From NCBI RefSeq assembly GCF_022201045.2, contig NC_068561.1:26108501-26172500 (forward strand): 64,000 bases of DNA. The letters are read 5' to 3'. Below the pieces are notes generated by a model that saw only the letters and a program-made list of their open reading frames with translations, searched no databases and was not told where the DNA came from. Position numbers and translations under genes: made by a program. Positions 1-10,319 of this stretch are shown here, piece after piece; position 1 is the stretch's first letter, and each line of letters starts with the position of its first letter. Origin of the DNA: Citrus sinensis. Lineage: Eukaryota > Streptophyta > Magnoliopsida > Sapindales > Rutaceae.

Positions 1-180
1 TAATTTAAAATGAGATTTTAGAATAATAATAGTTATAGCTTGAGATTAATAGTGGTGGTGATGATGTTTGTGGGGGTTGGTGGTGTTTGGGAGTATTGTT
101 TTCGATTTTGGAGTGATTGTGCTTAATTGCGGGTGGGGAGGGAGGGGAGATGGCCGCGCGCTGCTGCCCATCTCGCGGCA

Positions 181-327
181 CGCTGTTGCACCAAATCTGG
201 TGCGACAGCAGGCGCTGTCGCACCAGATCTGGTGCGACAGGCGCGCGCCCGTCGCACAAGCTGTGGTGCGACAGGCGCGCGCCCGTCGCACAAGCTGTGG
301 TGCGACGGGCGCGCCTGTCGCACCAAA
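181..327. repeat. Palindromic tandem array, protease side of MULE B
   Basis: About four consecutive inverted units of the type GTGCGACAGGCGC...GCGCCTGTCGCAC, separated by 6-8 base spacers such as AGATCT and AAGCTGTG. The spacers are themselves near-palindromic, so each arm can pair with the arm on either side. The matching array in copy A (9736-9947) has about six units, so unit number has changed between copies whose flanks are almost identical. Confidence 0.9.
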
Positions 328-407
328 AATTAAATTTTTTTTTTGTAAGGAGTTAATTTTTTTTTTCTGTAAATGTAATGTAATAATTTTATAAATATTA
401 CAGATAC

Positions 408-1137
408 ATGGCGAAATCAGAATCACCGGATATTGAAGTAGGCAAGATGTATTTTCGTTATGCTGATCATTTTCCTGGTCGAATTTCGAGCATGTGTATG
501 TTATCTTCGGTCGTTAAAGTCATCGAGGAAAAATTAACAAACCGGCAGTTGCGTATGTTCAAAAAGGATATATTTGGGCATTTCTTGGAGTGTCGAAGTT
601 TTCCATTTAGTGGGGTAATTTTGCACAATCTTCTACTGCGGCAAGTGGCCCATGAAGAAGATAGCCGTGAGGATCAGTTATGGTTTCAAATTGGTAAGCA
701 TGTGATTCGCTTGTCAATTGTCGAATGGTGCTTGGTTACTGGACTTTCATTTGGTGTGGATACCAATCAAAAAAATGATGAAATGGAGCAGAGGCTACGG
801 AATACGTATTTTGGTGGTGTGCATCGTAAGATTAATGTGAAGCAATTCGATACAGTATTTAAGGAGTTGAAATTCGAGGAAATGAACGATATGGACGCAT
901 TAAAGATTGCACTGTTTTATTTTGCGGACAGAGTACTAAATGCAAGAAAAAATCACTGTCAAATTAATTTCGATTGGCTTGACCAAGTTGATGATATACA
1001 GTACTTTCGAAAGCGTCCATGGGGTCTATTGTCGTGGGAAATTATTTACGAGAGTCTTGACAATGCACTGTTCGAGAAAGACGAGAAATTTAAGAAGACT
1101 CGGTTGAAAAATTCAGATCATAATATTGAAAAATACA
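408..1137 (+). pseudogene. 5' exon fragment of MULE Ulp1-type protease gene (copy B)
   Basis: The first 243 or so codons are nearly identical to exon 1 of the intact gene at 6483-9654, starting MAKSESPDIEVGKMYFRY. This is the N-terminal region of DUF1985 type found in plant Ulp1-like transposon proteins. At 1137 the reading frame crosses the deletion junction and runs into antisense transposase sequence, stopping at 1226. The catalytic C48 domain is absent, so no protease can be made. The start follows a TTACAG splice acceptor, as in copy A. Confidence 0.85.
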
Positions 1138-1733
1138 TTGTCCCGAAAAATATTGTTGTGATACGGAGAATATCGTTGCTCCAACGACGTTGTTATTGGA
1201 AATACTGTTGCTCCAACATCCTGTAACGTAACGCCATTATCATCAATGTTGTCATAATTATCGTGGATTGGAGAGTAATATTGCTGCAACGATATTGTCC
1301 TTGGCAACACCTCTTCATCATTATCGGGGCCAGACATATTTGCTCTAAACGAAGTTTCTGTATCGACATGTGGCTCAATACCTTCGCTCGGAACTCGAGG
1401 TGATGTGGTCACGAATATAGGAATGCATCCAAAATTAGCTACGTCCGATGCCATATGCAACACAACCCTCACCATTTCATCATCGCATATATCCATGGGC
1501 ATTGCACATATACGATATAATGTGTTACTAGACCTCAAAGTTGTCTTCATGGTGATACTATAGTCATTAGGGTTAATTTGTAACACCTCGTATACTCTTG
1601 CCAATAACTGATCAAACAGATAATTTTTTCCAACCAAAAATGCTCGATTTTTACCATTCACGTACTCCATACGGCTATTCTCTAATGTCTCCCACCAACC
1701 ATCGTAACACAATTCAAGTACAACTGAATCCAT
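1136..1733 (-). pseudogene. N-terminal fragment of MURA transposase gene (copy B)
   Basis: Starts MDSVVLELCYDGWWETL and is nearly identical to the first 199 or so codons of the copy at 3628. The open frame runs on to 1113 through antisense protease sequence. It lacks the DNA-binding, DDE and zinc-finger regions. The two truncated frames of copy B (408-1226 plus, 1733-1113 minus) converge and overlap over 1113-1226, so transcripts from both leaders would be complementary at their 3' ends. Confidence 0.85.
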
Positions 1734-1807
1734 TAAGCCTGAAATTATAAAAAAAAAATTATTTCAGCCATATTAAAATAATACAATTTTAATGATGTAT
1801 TTCATGG

Positions 1808-1990
1808 TGGGTGCGACAGGCAACCTGTCGCCCGAATCTTGGTGCGACAGGGTGCCTGTCGCACCAAGGTTTGGTGCGACGGGCGCCTGTCGCACCTTGC
1901 TTGGTGCGACGGGCGCCTGTCGCACCTTGCTTGGTGCGACAGGTTGCCTGTCGCACCAAGTTTTGCTGCGACAGGCAGCCTGTCGCCAGA
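1808..1990. repeat. Palindromic tandem array, transposase side of MULE B
   Basis: About six inverted units such as GGTGCGACGGGCGCCTGTCG, separated by short spacers. Two adjacent units (about 1875-1931) are exact repeats of each other. The equivalent array in copy A (3407-3555) has about five units. On the minus strand it lies between a splice donor near 2035 and the transposase start codon at 1733. Confidence 0.9.
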
Positions 1991-2329
1991 TCCAGATTTT
2001 GCCCAGTTGTTCAGAAAATAACTCATACCAGTAAGTGATGTCGATTTGTGTTGGATTCGGGATTCGGATGTCGATTTGTGTTGGATCCGGATAAATTATG
2101 ATCGGATATCACTTTTATCGTTGTCTTTTGCGGTCACCGTTGACGGATGAATCAAGAGCGAAAAGCTGCTTTTGGTTTGGCGATATGGGAGAAACGATGT
2201 TGGTTTTGTTACGCAAAGAAGGGTAATTTGGAAAAAAAGGCTTGTGTTTGGCTAATGTTGATAGAAAAAAGTTGAGAGGGTTAATTGCAAAAATAATAAA
2301 ATAATAATGTTATTTTCGTAAATTTCCCT

Positions 2330-3063
2330 ATATTTTTTAGGTCTGAAGCCTAGTCCAATATCTATCCCAACTTGTCTGTTTTCTCAATGTATTGAAGTTT
2401 GAAGTCTAATTTGAAAACCAGGAACTAAATAAAATAACAATACATGAAACTCCTACACCTACTTGACAACTCAATTAACGAATGGGTAAATGTTCGTTTA
2501 GTCCATACATTATGACTTGAGTGTCTGTTTAGTTTATATATTTTAAATATGTCTTACTTTTTCTTAACTTTATAATAATACTCTTACGACAATAATCTTG
2601 ATACTAATTAATTCATCTATTAAAATTAATTAGTAATTTAATGAATAGTTATTTATTAGCAAATTAATCAATAAATATCATTACTTACAATAATATTTAA
2701 TATCTTTGCAACAATATTAGTAATAATTATTTAATAAAAGATAATTTATCGAGTTAATCTTAAAAGTAATATAATTTTTTTAAAAGTTTAGTAAATTTGT
2801 TTATATTACTTTTAAGACTAATTTTAAATTAGTAATTTTTTCTTTCTATTAATATCCTCAAAATACAGTTGCGGGGTATCATTATAAAAGGAGATAAAAG
2901 GTAAAGGTAGAAGCATGACATTTTTAACATCAAGAGTATATTAAGATATTTTTTTAAAAAAAAAAATTAAACAAACAATTAAGTTAAAATATAAAAATTA
3001 TTTGAATATCTACCCACTAAATAACTATTGGGGTTTTGGAAAGGAAGCTGTTCATAAATATTT
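2330..3063. other. AT-rich spacer between MULE B and MULE A
   Basis: This 734-bp stretch separates the inverted copies and is host sequence, older repeat, or both. It is very AT-rich, has no open frame of note, and I recognise no family in it. Its last nine bases (3055-3063) are the left target-site duplication of copy A. Confidence 0.6.
3055..3063. repeat. Left 9-bp target-site duplication of MULE A
   Basis: TAAATATTT immediately before the element's GGGAAATTTACG end. It matches TAAATCTTT at 10411-10419 in eight of nine positions. Nine base pairs is the normal Mutator-superfamily duplication length. Confidence 0.8.
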
Positions 3064-3160
3064 GGGAAATTTACGAAAATAACCATTATTATTTTATTAT
3101 TTTTGCAATTAACCCTCTCAACTTTTTTCTATCAACATTAGCCAAACACAAGCCTTTTTT
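3064..3160 (+). repeat. Left terminal inverted repeat of MULE A
   Basis: Pairs imperfectly with 10320-10410. The same region is copied almost exactly at 2233-2329 as the end of MULE B, and a diverged version begins MULE C at 22381. It contains an AT-rich block, then CAACTTTTTTCTATCAACAT and TAGCCAAACAC. Confidence 0.85.
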
Positions 3161-3364
3161 CCCAAATTACCCTTCTTTGCGTAACAAAACCAACATCGTT
3201 TCTCCCATATCGCCAAACCAAAAGCAGCTTTTCGCTCTTGATTCATCCGTCAACGGTGACCGCAAAAGACAACGATAAAAGTGATATCCGATCATAATTT
3301 ATCCGGATCCAACACAAATCGACATCCGAATCCCGAATCCAACACAAATCGACATCACTTACTG

Positions 3365-3622
3365 GTATGAGTTATTTTCTGAACAACTGGGCAAAATCTG
3401 GATCTGGCGACAGGCTGCCTGTCGCAGCAAAACTTGGTGCGACAGGCAACCGTCGCACCAAGCAAGGTGCGACAGGCGCCCGTCGCACCAAACCTTGGTG
3501 CGACAGGCACCCTGTCGCACCAAGATTCGGGCGACAGGTTGCCTGTCGTACCCACCATGAAATACATCATTAAAATTGTATTATTTTAATATGGCTGAAA
3601 TATTTTTTTTTTATAATTTCAG
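3365..3622 (+). other. Inferred 5'-leader intron of MULE A transposase gene
   Basis: A donor-like CTG|GTATGA at 3364/3365 and an acceptor TTTCAG|GCTTAATG at 3622/3623 frame a 258-bp intron just before the start codon at 3628. The upstream leader holds two direct copies of AACACAAATCGACATC (3311-3326 and 3341-3356). Copy B has the same signals, and copy C has equivalent signals at 22682/22683 and 23383/23384. The intron consists mainly of the palindromic array. This is inferred from splice consensus only. Confidence 0.55.
3407..3555. repeat. Palindromic tandem array, transposase side of MULE A
   Basis: About five inverted units on the GTGCGACAGG/CCTGTCGCAC theme, inner arms varying (GGCTGCC, GGCAACC, GGCGCCC, GGCACCC, GGTTGCC), separated by 6-10 base spacers. 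It falls wholly inside the inferred leader intron. Compared with copy B it lacks one unit and shows small arm deletions. Confidence 0.9.
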
Positions 3623-3627
3623 GCTTA

Positions 3628-6263
3628 ATGGATTCAGTTGTACTTGAATTGTGTTACGATGGTTGGTGGGAGACATTAGAGAATAGCCGTATGGAGTACG
3701 TGAATGGTAAAAATCGAGCATTTTTGGTTGGAAAAAATTATCTGTTTGATCAGTTATTGGCAAGAGTATACGAGGTGTTACAAATTAACCCTAATGACTA
3801 TAGTATCACCATGAGGACAACTTTGAGGTCTAGTAACACATTATATCGTATATGTGCAATGCCCATGGATATATGCGATGATGAAATGGTGAGGGTTGTG
3901 TTGCATATGGCATCAGACGTAGCTAATTTTGGATGCATTCCTATATTCGTGACCACATCACCTCGAGTTCCGAGCGAAGGTATTGAGCCACATGTCGATA
4001 CAGAAACTTCGTTTAGAGCAAATATGTCTGGCCCCGATAATGATGAAGAGGTGTTGCCAAGGACAATATCGTTGCAGCAATATTACTCTCCAATCCACGA
4101 TAATTATGACAACATTGATGATAATGGCGTTACGTTACAGGATGTTGGAGCAACAGTATTTCCAATAACAACGTCGTTGGAGCAACGATATTCTCCGTAT
4201 CACAACAATATTTTTCGGGACAATGATGATTTTCATAATGAGACAGAGGGGGATAATGTTTGTGCAGAACCTTCTAATACTACAAGGGGGGCACTCGTTT
4301 CAATAATGATGGTGATGATGGAGGAGCCGGTCCTTCAAATGTTCCATCGTTTCAGCATGAGGATGAGTGTGAAGACAATACTCCTGTGAATAACAGAGGC
4401 AATAGACCTATTCCTTCTATGGTTCGATCGAGAAGGCGAATTGACCCCCTTACAAGTGTTGCTCCAACTTTGCCTTCGAATAAGGTTGCTCCAAGCTTTG
4501 TTAGCAGTTGTGATTCAGATGATATCAGTGTGGGTAAGCTATTTGCTGAGAAAAATGAGTTTATATTACAACTACGCAAGGTTGCCTTTAGAGACAAGTT
4601 TGATTTCAAGATTGCACGGTCTACTACGACACGTTTCGAGGCTCACTGTTGTTCAGAATCATGTAAATGGCGTATTCGAGCAACTAGATGTTTGAACGAG
4701 CAAAATATTCCGTGGGTGGTGAAGAGAATTGACAATGTACACACTTGTCATAATGAGGTATTGGTTGATGGACGTCATCAAGTCAGGAGCCAGGTTGTCG
4801 GTCATATTATCGCAGAAAAATATATTCAAGACAAGAGGATTTATACTCCGAATGACATAAGAGCAGATATGCAACAGGAATACGGTGTTCAGTTAACATA
4901 CCAGCAGGCATATCGGGCGAGAAAAGTTGGTCTTGAAATAGTTCGAGGCAACCCTGCAGAGTCATACAACTTGCTCCCTAAATACTCTCACGTACTAACT
5001 ACAGCGAATGAGGGTACAGTCACTCACCTCGAGCAGGATGGAGATGGTAATTTCTTGTACTATTTTGTAGCACTCGGATCTTCCATCAAGGGTTTTATGC
5101 AGTACATTCGGCCTGTCATTGCTGTAGATGGTACTCATCTGAAGGGATTATATCGTGGAAGCATGTTCGTGGCAACATGTCTTGATGGTAACAATCAATT
5201 GTATCCGTTAGCCATTGGGATCATGGATTCAGAAAACAACGATGCTTGGGAATGGTTTATGATGAAGTTACACGGAGTGATTGGCGATAGACCTGAGTTG
5301 GTAATTATCTTTGATCGATGCACTGCCATAAGGAGAGCCGTTCTTAAAGTTTTTCACAATGCAACTCATGGCGTTTGTTTTTACCACGTGAAAGGTAACA
5401 TTAAGTCTCCGTTTAGAATGTCCAAAGCTCTTTGGGATCAATTTGAGCCTGCCTTTATTAATGCAGCAAAAACATATGGCCACGAGGAATTTAAGAGACA
5501 ACTTGAAGGGTTGTGGATGATCCACTCGGGTGCGGCTGATTACCTAGAAAATAATGTCGGTACGTGTAATTGGGCAAGGTCGCAGTTTGAAGGTAGGAGG
5601 TACAGCATTCTTACCACGAACATCGCGGAGAGTGTTAATGCGTTCATGAGGGAACCTCGAAAATTTCCTGTGACTCATCTTGTTGATCACTTTAGGAAAA
5701 CATTGCAGCAATGGTTTTATGATAGGAAAATTGTGGCTGAATCAATGACAACTCGACTAACAACATGGGCGGATGAAATAGTCACTGAGAGGAGAACTAT
5801 AGCTGAAAGAATGATAGTTCGGCCGGTGTCTCCGCATCGCTTTCAAGTTATAGGCGGTGGGCTTAAGGAAGGGTTAGTTGACTTGCAAAAGAGAACTTGC
5901 TCCTGCAGAGTGTTCCAGCTTGATCAGCTTGTGTGTGCTCATGCAATCGCGGCGTGTCTAACACACCGGGTGGATTTTATTAACCTTTGCTCGGACTTTT
6001 ACACTACAGAATCGTTGGCGATGGCTTATGCACAACCAGTAGAGCCAGTTGGTGATGTGGCTGATTGGGAAATTCCAGATGAAATTCAGGAAATGCATGT
6101 ATACCCACCAGTTGAGGCACCACCACCTGGCCGTCGTAAAGAGCTCAGAATACCCTCGGCTGGCGAGGACGTTGACCGGCGGACTGTTAGATGCGGTCGG
6201 TGTCATGAACTAGGCCATAATCGTAAGAGATGTAAGAATCCCATTGCGTCGACTCGAAGTTAG
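3628..6263 (+). pseudogene. MURA transposase, MULE A, single frameshift
   Basis: Full-length Mutator-like transposase, broken once. Codons from 3628 run in frame 1 to a stop at 4387-4389, while the homologous frame continues from about 4293 to 6263. Comparison with the intact relative at 23389 places the shift at the G run 4286-4291, consistent with loss of one G. The frame-3 part holds the MuDR-type DNA-binding region, the DDE catalytic region with VIAVDGTHLKG and DRCTAIRRAV, the Cys/His pair in GVCFYHVKGN, NIAESVN with the likely catalytic Glu, a SWIM zinc finger (CSCRVFQLDQLVCAH) and a C-terminal CCHC knuckle (CGRCHELGHNRKRC). A sequencing error in the homopolymer is an alternative explanation. 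About 878 residues would be expected from the aligned copy. Confidence 0.88.
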
Positions 6264-6482
6264 TTGTATTTTGTGTGTTATGAGTTTGTTAAAACTATTA
6301 TTGTTTTTGTGTTCGTTGGTTAAAACTGTTACTGTTTTTTTTGTATTGTACACTTATATTTCATAAAACTTTATTTAAAGTTTAAAATGTGAGGCATTAA
6401 AATTATATAAACTTAAGTGTGCGAAGTAAAAAAATGTGAGGCATTAAAATTCAAATTTCAACATTTAAATTACTACATAGGT

Positions 6483-9400
6483 TTACAATTGAATATCGTC
6501 ATTAAATATATCAACCGCAATCTTCTTTCTAAAGTACTCGACATGACTAGCGTTAAACTCCAATCTAAGCCCGAACATTAAATACATCGTAACCATCAAT
6601 ACAAAAACACCGCAATCGCCAGTTCCGGGCTCTTGTTGTGGCGCGCTCTTAACTGCGATAACTTTCCACGGGTCTTCACTCTGCAACTCCGGTCGGATAT
6701 TGTAGAAGCCAACGTATTCCAACCATCGAGGGAATATCACTTCAAGTGGCTTGAATTTCAACTTGTACCTTTTGTCGTCGCGATTTGTGAGTAATGAGTC
6801 ATAAATCCAGACTTTGTTTTTTCGAAAGTCAACTCGTGCTAGTACCCAATGCGCGCCGTCGAAGTTAACAGGGATGAGTAGCTGCATATAACAATTGAAA
6901 AACATGTTCGTTATGTATGAAATTAAAATACAACAAAGAAAAAGCAACAACTTGAATATTTTCATTAGATAGCATGTGAAATGTAATAAAATACATACCA
7001 TATCGACATCCGTCATTGATTTAGACATTGTGTGCTGTCGGCCACAAAGATAACTATTCACGCGGTCGTCGAATACCATTGAATCGACTGCACAATTCCC
7101 GTTATTCCATAACTGATTCAAGAACACCTAATACATAGATAACCAAGAAATGCATAAATTAATAAAACTTAAATTTTTACATCCACATAAAATTTATAAG
7201 TTTTGTCGGCACGTTACCCAAAAAAATGTGTCAGTATGTGTGACACGTTGGAGTAAGGCATTTGGATACTGTCGTTGCTTCTCGCTAATCAAGCGGAGAT
7301 ACTCGTGAATATGCTTAGAGAAACAGAAATATTACGAGTTTTTAAAAACAAATTTATACACAAATCCACAACAGTATACACCACGAGGAAATTATAAATA
7401 CCTCATCGCCTAACCATCCCATCGAAGCTGTCCCCAAAATTATTTGAAAGAATGACCGCGGGTGCTGGACTCTCCGGCGGACTCTGCTATCACCAGTAAA
7501 CCATTGATCAAACTCAGCAAACAGACTAGAGTCCTCCAAGCCTCTCAGTGGATTTACTTCCACACTCGTACTCATGTCAATCGCATGCTCCATGATTTGG
7601 GGTCGAGGTAAAGGCCGGACGTTCTGTCCTCGCCTGACCGGAGGAATCATGTAAGGACTGTTATAAACATACGACGGTATGTACGCGCGGCCGAACTTAC
7701 TAACGCCCGGAGGCACCTCTGTGAACACCTGCACGCTCTCCCCACTTACATCCCCGTAGAAACTATACAATGATGTGGGCGTAGACAAATTTTCATTGCC
7801 CACGTCAGTATACACTCCAACGTCATCCGGGGCCTGTACATTCGCCAAAAAGAACATATTAAATAACTATCAAATTAAAAGTTAAACGAACATTATTATC
7901 AAATTTAAATTAGCTTACCGCATACGAGCGTGCAGTGGGAGAATCCTTATTTGGACGTTTAGAAAATGTGTCGATGAAGCCAACAACGGTTTCTTTAAAA
8001 TCTTTTAATTCTGACTTTATTTCATACACGTTACGATCAATCTTATCCAGCCGTCGTCGTACGTAATCATTAAACTGCTTTGTCCTCGACTATTACAAAA
8101 GAAAAAAATAAAACTTTAGAATAACAATAAAAAATTAATAATTTATAAAAAAAAATATCGTATATTCTTTCTAACCTCAGAATCTCGTGCGTCATCAGAG
8201 TTGTCTGTTTGCTGCTGGTGGTCATCAACAGCCACCTCATCCTCAAAAGTGTCATGCCCCACCTCATCCGCAAAAGTGTCATGACACTGCTCTGGTATTG
8301 GGTTTGGTATGTCGTCATGATCGTCATTCTCGTCTGAATGCCTTGTAACCGACGGCATCGCGTTGATTGAGGGTTGGTGCTGTATAAAGTATCATTTAAA
8401 ATTAGTAAATGAAAAGTCAAAAATTTCGATTAACAAATTTTTAGTGCTTAGAGTATACCGACCTTATGAACCCAGTCTGGAATGCTTGGCAAGTAATCCT
8501 TCACAGAGAGCCAATAATTTTTGCTACTCTCCTTTGAATTTGGCTCAAGGGTTTGTAAAACGTCCCCCTTCCATAAATTCAATTTAAAATTTTAAGTAAG
8601 TATACATAACTTAAATTTAGTAAAGTTTAAAAAATAAGTAATACATATTACTTACAAGACGAGATTCGTCGTTGAAGAACGAATAAACCTCCGCAAAGTT
8701 GATTCTCGACGACGCCATGGGCTTCCATTGCAGAATGCGGGGAATCTTATTCTTCGTTTTGACGACCCATGTTGATGGCAACCCTCCGATTGCTTCGTAA
8801 ATCCAAGCCTACAACAACCAAAGTGAAAAATCAAATAAAACAACTATCAAATATTTAATACAATAAAACTTATTAATAAAAAAAAAATATAGCACCTGAA
8901 CCCCAGACGTAAAGCCGTAAAGATTGTATTTTTCAATATTATGATCTGAATTTTTCAACCGAGTCTTCTTAAATTTCTCGTCTTTCTCGAACAGTGCATT
9001 GTCAAGACTCTCGTAAATAATTTCCCACGACAATAGACCCCATGGACGCTTTCGGAAGTACTGTATATCATCAACTTGGTCAAGCCAATCGAAATTAATT
9101 TGACAGTGATTTTTTCTTGCATTTAGTACTCTGTCCGCAAAATAAAACAGTGCAATCTTTAATGCGTCCATATCGTTCATTTCCTCTAATTTCAACTCCT
9201 TAAATACTGCATTGAATTGCTTCACATTAATCTTACGATGCACACCACCAAAATACGTATTCCGTAGCCTCTGCTCAATTTCATCATTTTTTTGATTGGT
9301 ATCCACACCAAATGAAAGTCCAGTAACCAAGCACCATTCGACAATTGACAAGCGAATCACATGCTTACCAATTTGAAACCATAACTGATCCTCACGGCTA

Positions 9401-9654
9401 TCTTCTTCATGGGCCACTTGCCGCAGTAGAAGATTGTGCAAAATTACCCCACTAAATGGAAAACTTCGACACTCCAAGAAATGCCCAAATATATCCTTTT
9501 TGAACATACGCAACTGCCGGTTTGTTAATTTTTCCTCGATGACTTTAACGACCGAAGATAACATACACATGCTCGAAATTCGACCAGGAAAATGATCAGC
9601 ATAACGAAAATACATCTTGCCTACTTCAATATCCGGTGATTCTGATTTCGCCAT
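6483..9654 (-). CDS. Ulp1-like cysteine protease (C48), MULE A, nine exons
   Basis: Exons by splice consensus: 9654-8896, 8808-8656, 8567-8463, 8379-8176, 8089-7919, 7833-7402, 7313-7218, 7127-6999 and 6881-6483. Every intron is phase 0 and the joined frame has no stop, giving 815 residues. The N-terminus is a DUF1985-type region that ends in YGFTSGVQ joined to AWIYEAIGGLPSTW and IPRILQWKP. The middle is acidic and low-complexity. The last exon is the C48 catalytic domain, with His694 (GAHWVLARV), Asp711 (WIYDSL), Gln765/766 and Cys773 (GTGDCGVF) in canonical order. Ulp1 proteases cleave SUMO-type modifiers in the nucleus, but the role of the transposon versions is unknown. A leader intron (10150-9659) precedes the start. 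It converges on the transposase gene. Conserved phases and an intact triad imply function was kept until recently. Confidence 0.85.
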
Positions 9655-9658
9655 GTAT

Positions 9659-10150
9659 CTGTAATATTTATAAAATTATTACATTACATTTACAGAAAAA
9701 AAAATTAACTCCTTACAAAAAAAAAATTTAATTTTTGGTGCGACGGGCAAGCCTGTCGCACCAAAAATTGGTGCGACGGGGCCAGTCGCACCAAAAAATT
9801 GGTGCGACAGGCGCGCGCCTGTCGCACCACAGCTTGTGCGACGGGCGCGCGCCTGTCGCACCACAGCTTGTGCGACGGGCGCGCACCTGTCGCACCAGAT
9901 CTGGTGCGACAGCGCCTGCTGTCGCACCAGATTTGGTGCAACAGCGTGCCGCGAGATGGGCAGCAGCGCGCGGCCATCTCCCCTCCCTCCCCACCCGCAA
10001 TTAAGCACAATCACTCCAAAATCGAAAACAATACTCCCAAACACCACCAACCCCCACAAACATCATCACCACCACTATTAATCTCAAGCTATAACTATTA
10101 TTATTCTAAAATCTCATTTTAAATTAATGAAAATAAGAAAAATGACTAAC
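9659..10150 (-). other. Inferred 5'-leader intron of MULE A protease gene
   Basis: On the minus strand a donor ATCTAG|GTTAGT at 10151/10150 and an acceptor ATTACAG|ATACATGG at 9659/9658 define a 492-bp intron four bases upstream of the start codon. The palindromic array lies inside it. Copy C has the same arrangement (donor 27372/27371, acceptor 26677/26676). Inferred from consensus and conservation of layout, not from transcripts. Confidence 0.55.
9736..9947. repeat. Palindromic tandem array, protease side of MULE A
   Basis: About six inverted units (GGTGCGACGGGC...GCCTGTCGCACC and variants) with spacers AAAAATT, AAAAAATT, ACAGCTT (twice), AGATCT and AGATTTG. Spacers plus flanking arms are also palindromic, for example CACCAGATCTGGTG, so dyad axes alternate about every 17 bp along the array. 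Two more units are present than in copy B. Confidence 0.92.
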
Positions 10151-10319
10151 CTAGATTTTGTTGAAGGTTGTAGATCGTAGATCGGATGCCGGTGAGAGAT
10201 GGAGCCGCCGCCGACGAGGGTTGATGTCGCCGCCGATGATGGGAGTTGGATTGGTTTGGGAGAGATGAGTGAAATGGAGTGTTGGGGGAGAGATGAGGGA
10301 GGGGTATTTTGGTCTCAAA
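10151..10319 (-). promoter_or_regulatory. Probable promoter and first leader exon of MULE A protease gene
   Basis: The segment between the right terminal repeat and the leader-intron donor contains CCGCCGCCGAC-type and pyrimidine-rich sequence on the minus strand, as expected of an untranslated exon. No clear TATA box can be singled out. Copy C has a similar CCGCCG-containing stretch at about 27460-27490, which supports a conserved leader. Confidence 0.4.

Larger units (their letters stand above)
1..2329 (-). mobile_element. MULE copy B, internally deleted, cut by window start
   Basis: Reverse-oriented copy of the element at 3064-10410. Bases 1-1137 match the reverse complement of about 8933-10122 and bases 1136-2329 match the reverse complement of 3064-4235, both at very high identity by eye. 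The junction lies at 1136-1137 with a 2-base shared CA, so about 4.7 kb of the interior (the transposase core and most of the protease gene) is missing. The terminus beside the transposase side ends in AAATTTCCC at 2329. The other terminus, roughly 290 bp, lies outside the window, so its target duplication cannot be checked. It could move only with enzymes supplied in trans. Confidence 0.9.

Noticed and set aside
1792-2038. Short open frames with ATGACRT-type repeats over the palindromic arrays, repeated at 3355-3573 and 9679-10122
   Set aside because: They translate the same repeat in all frames and lie within inferred leader introns.
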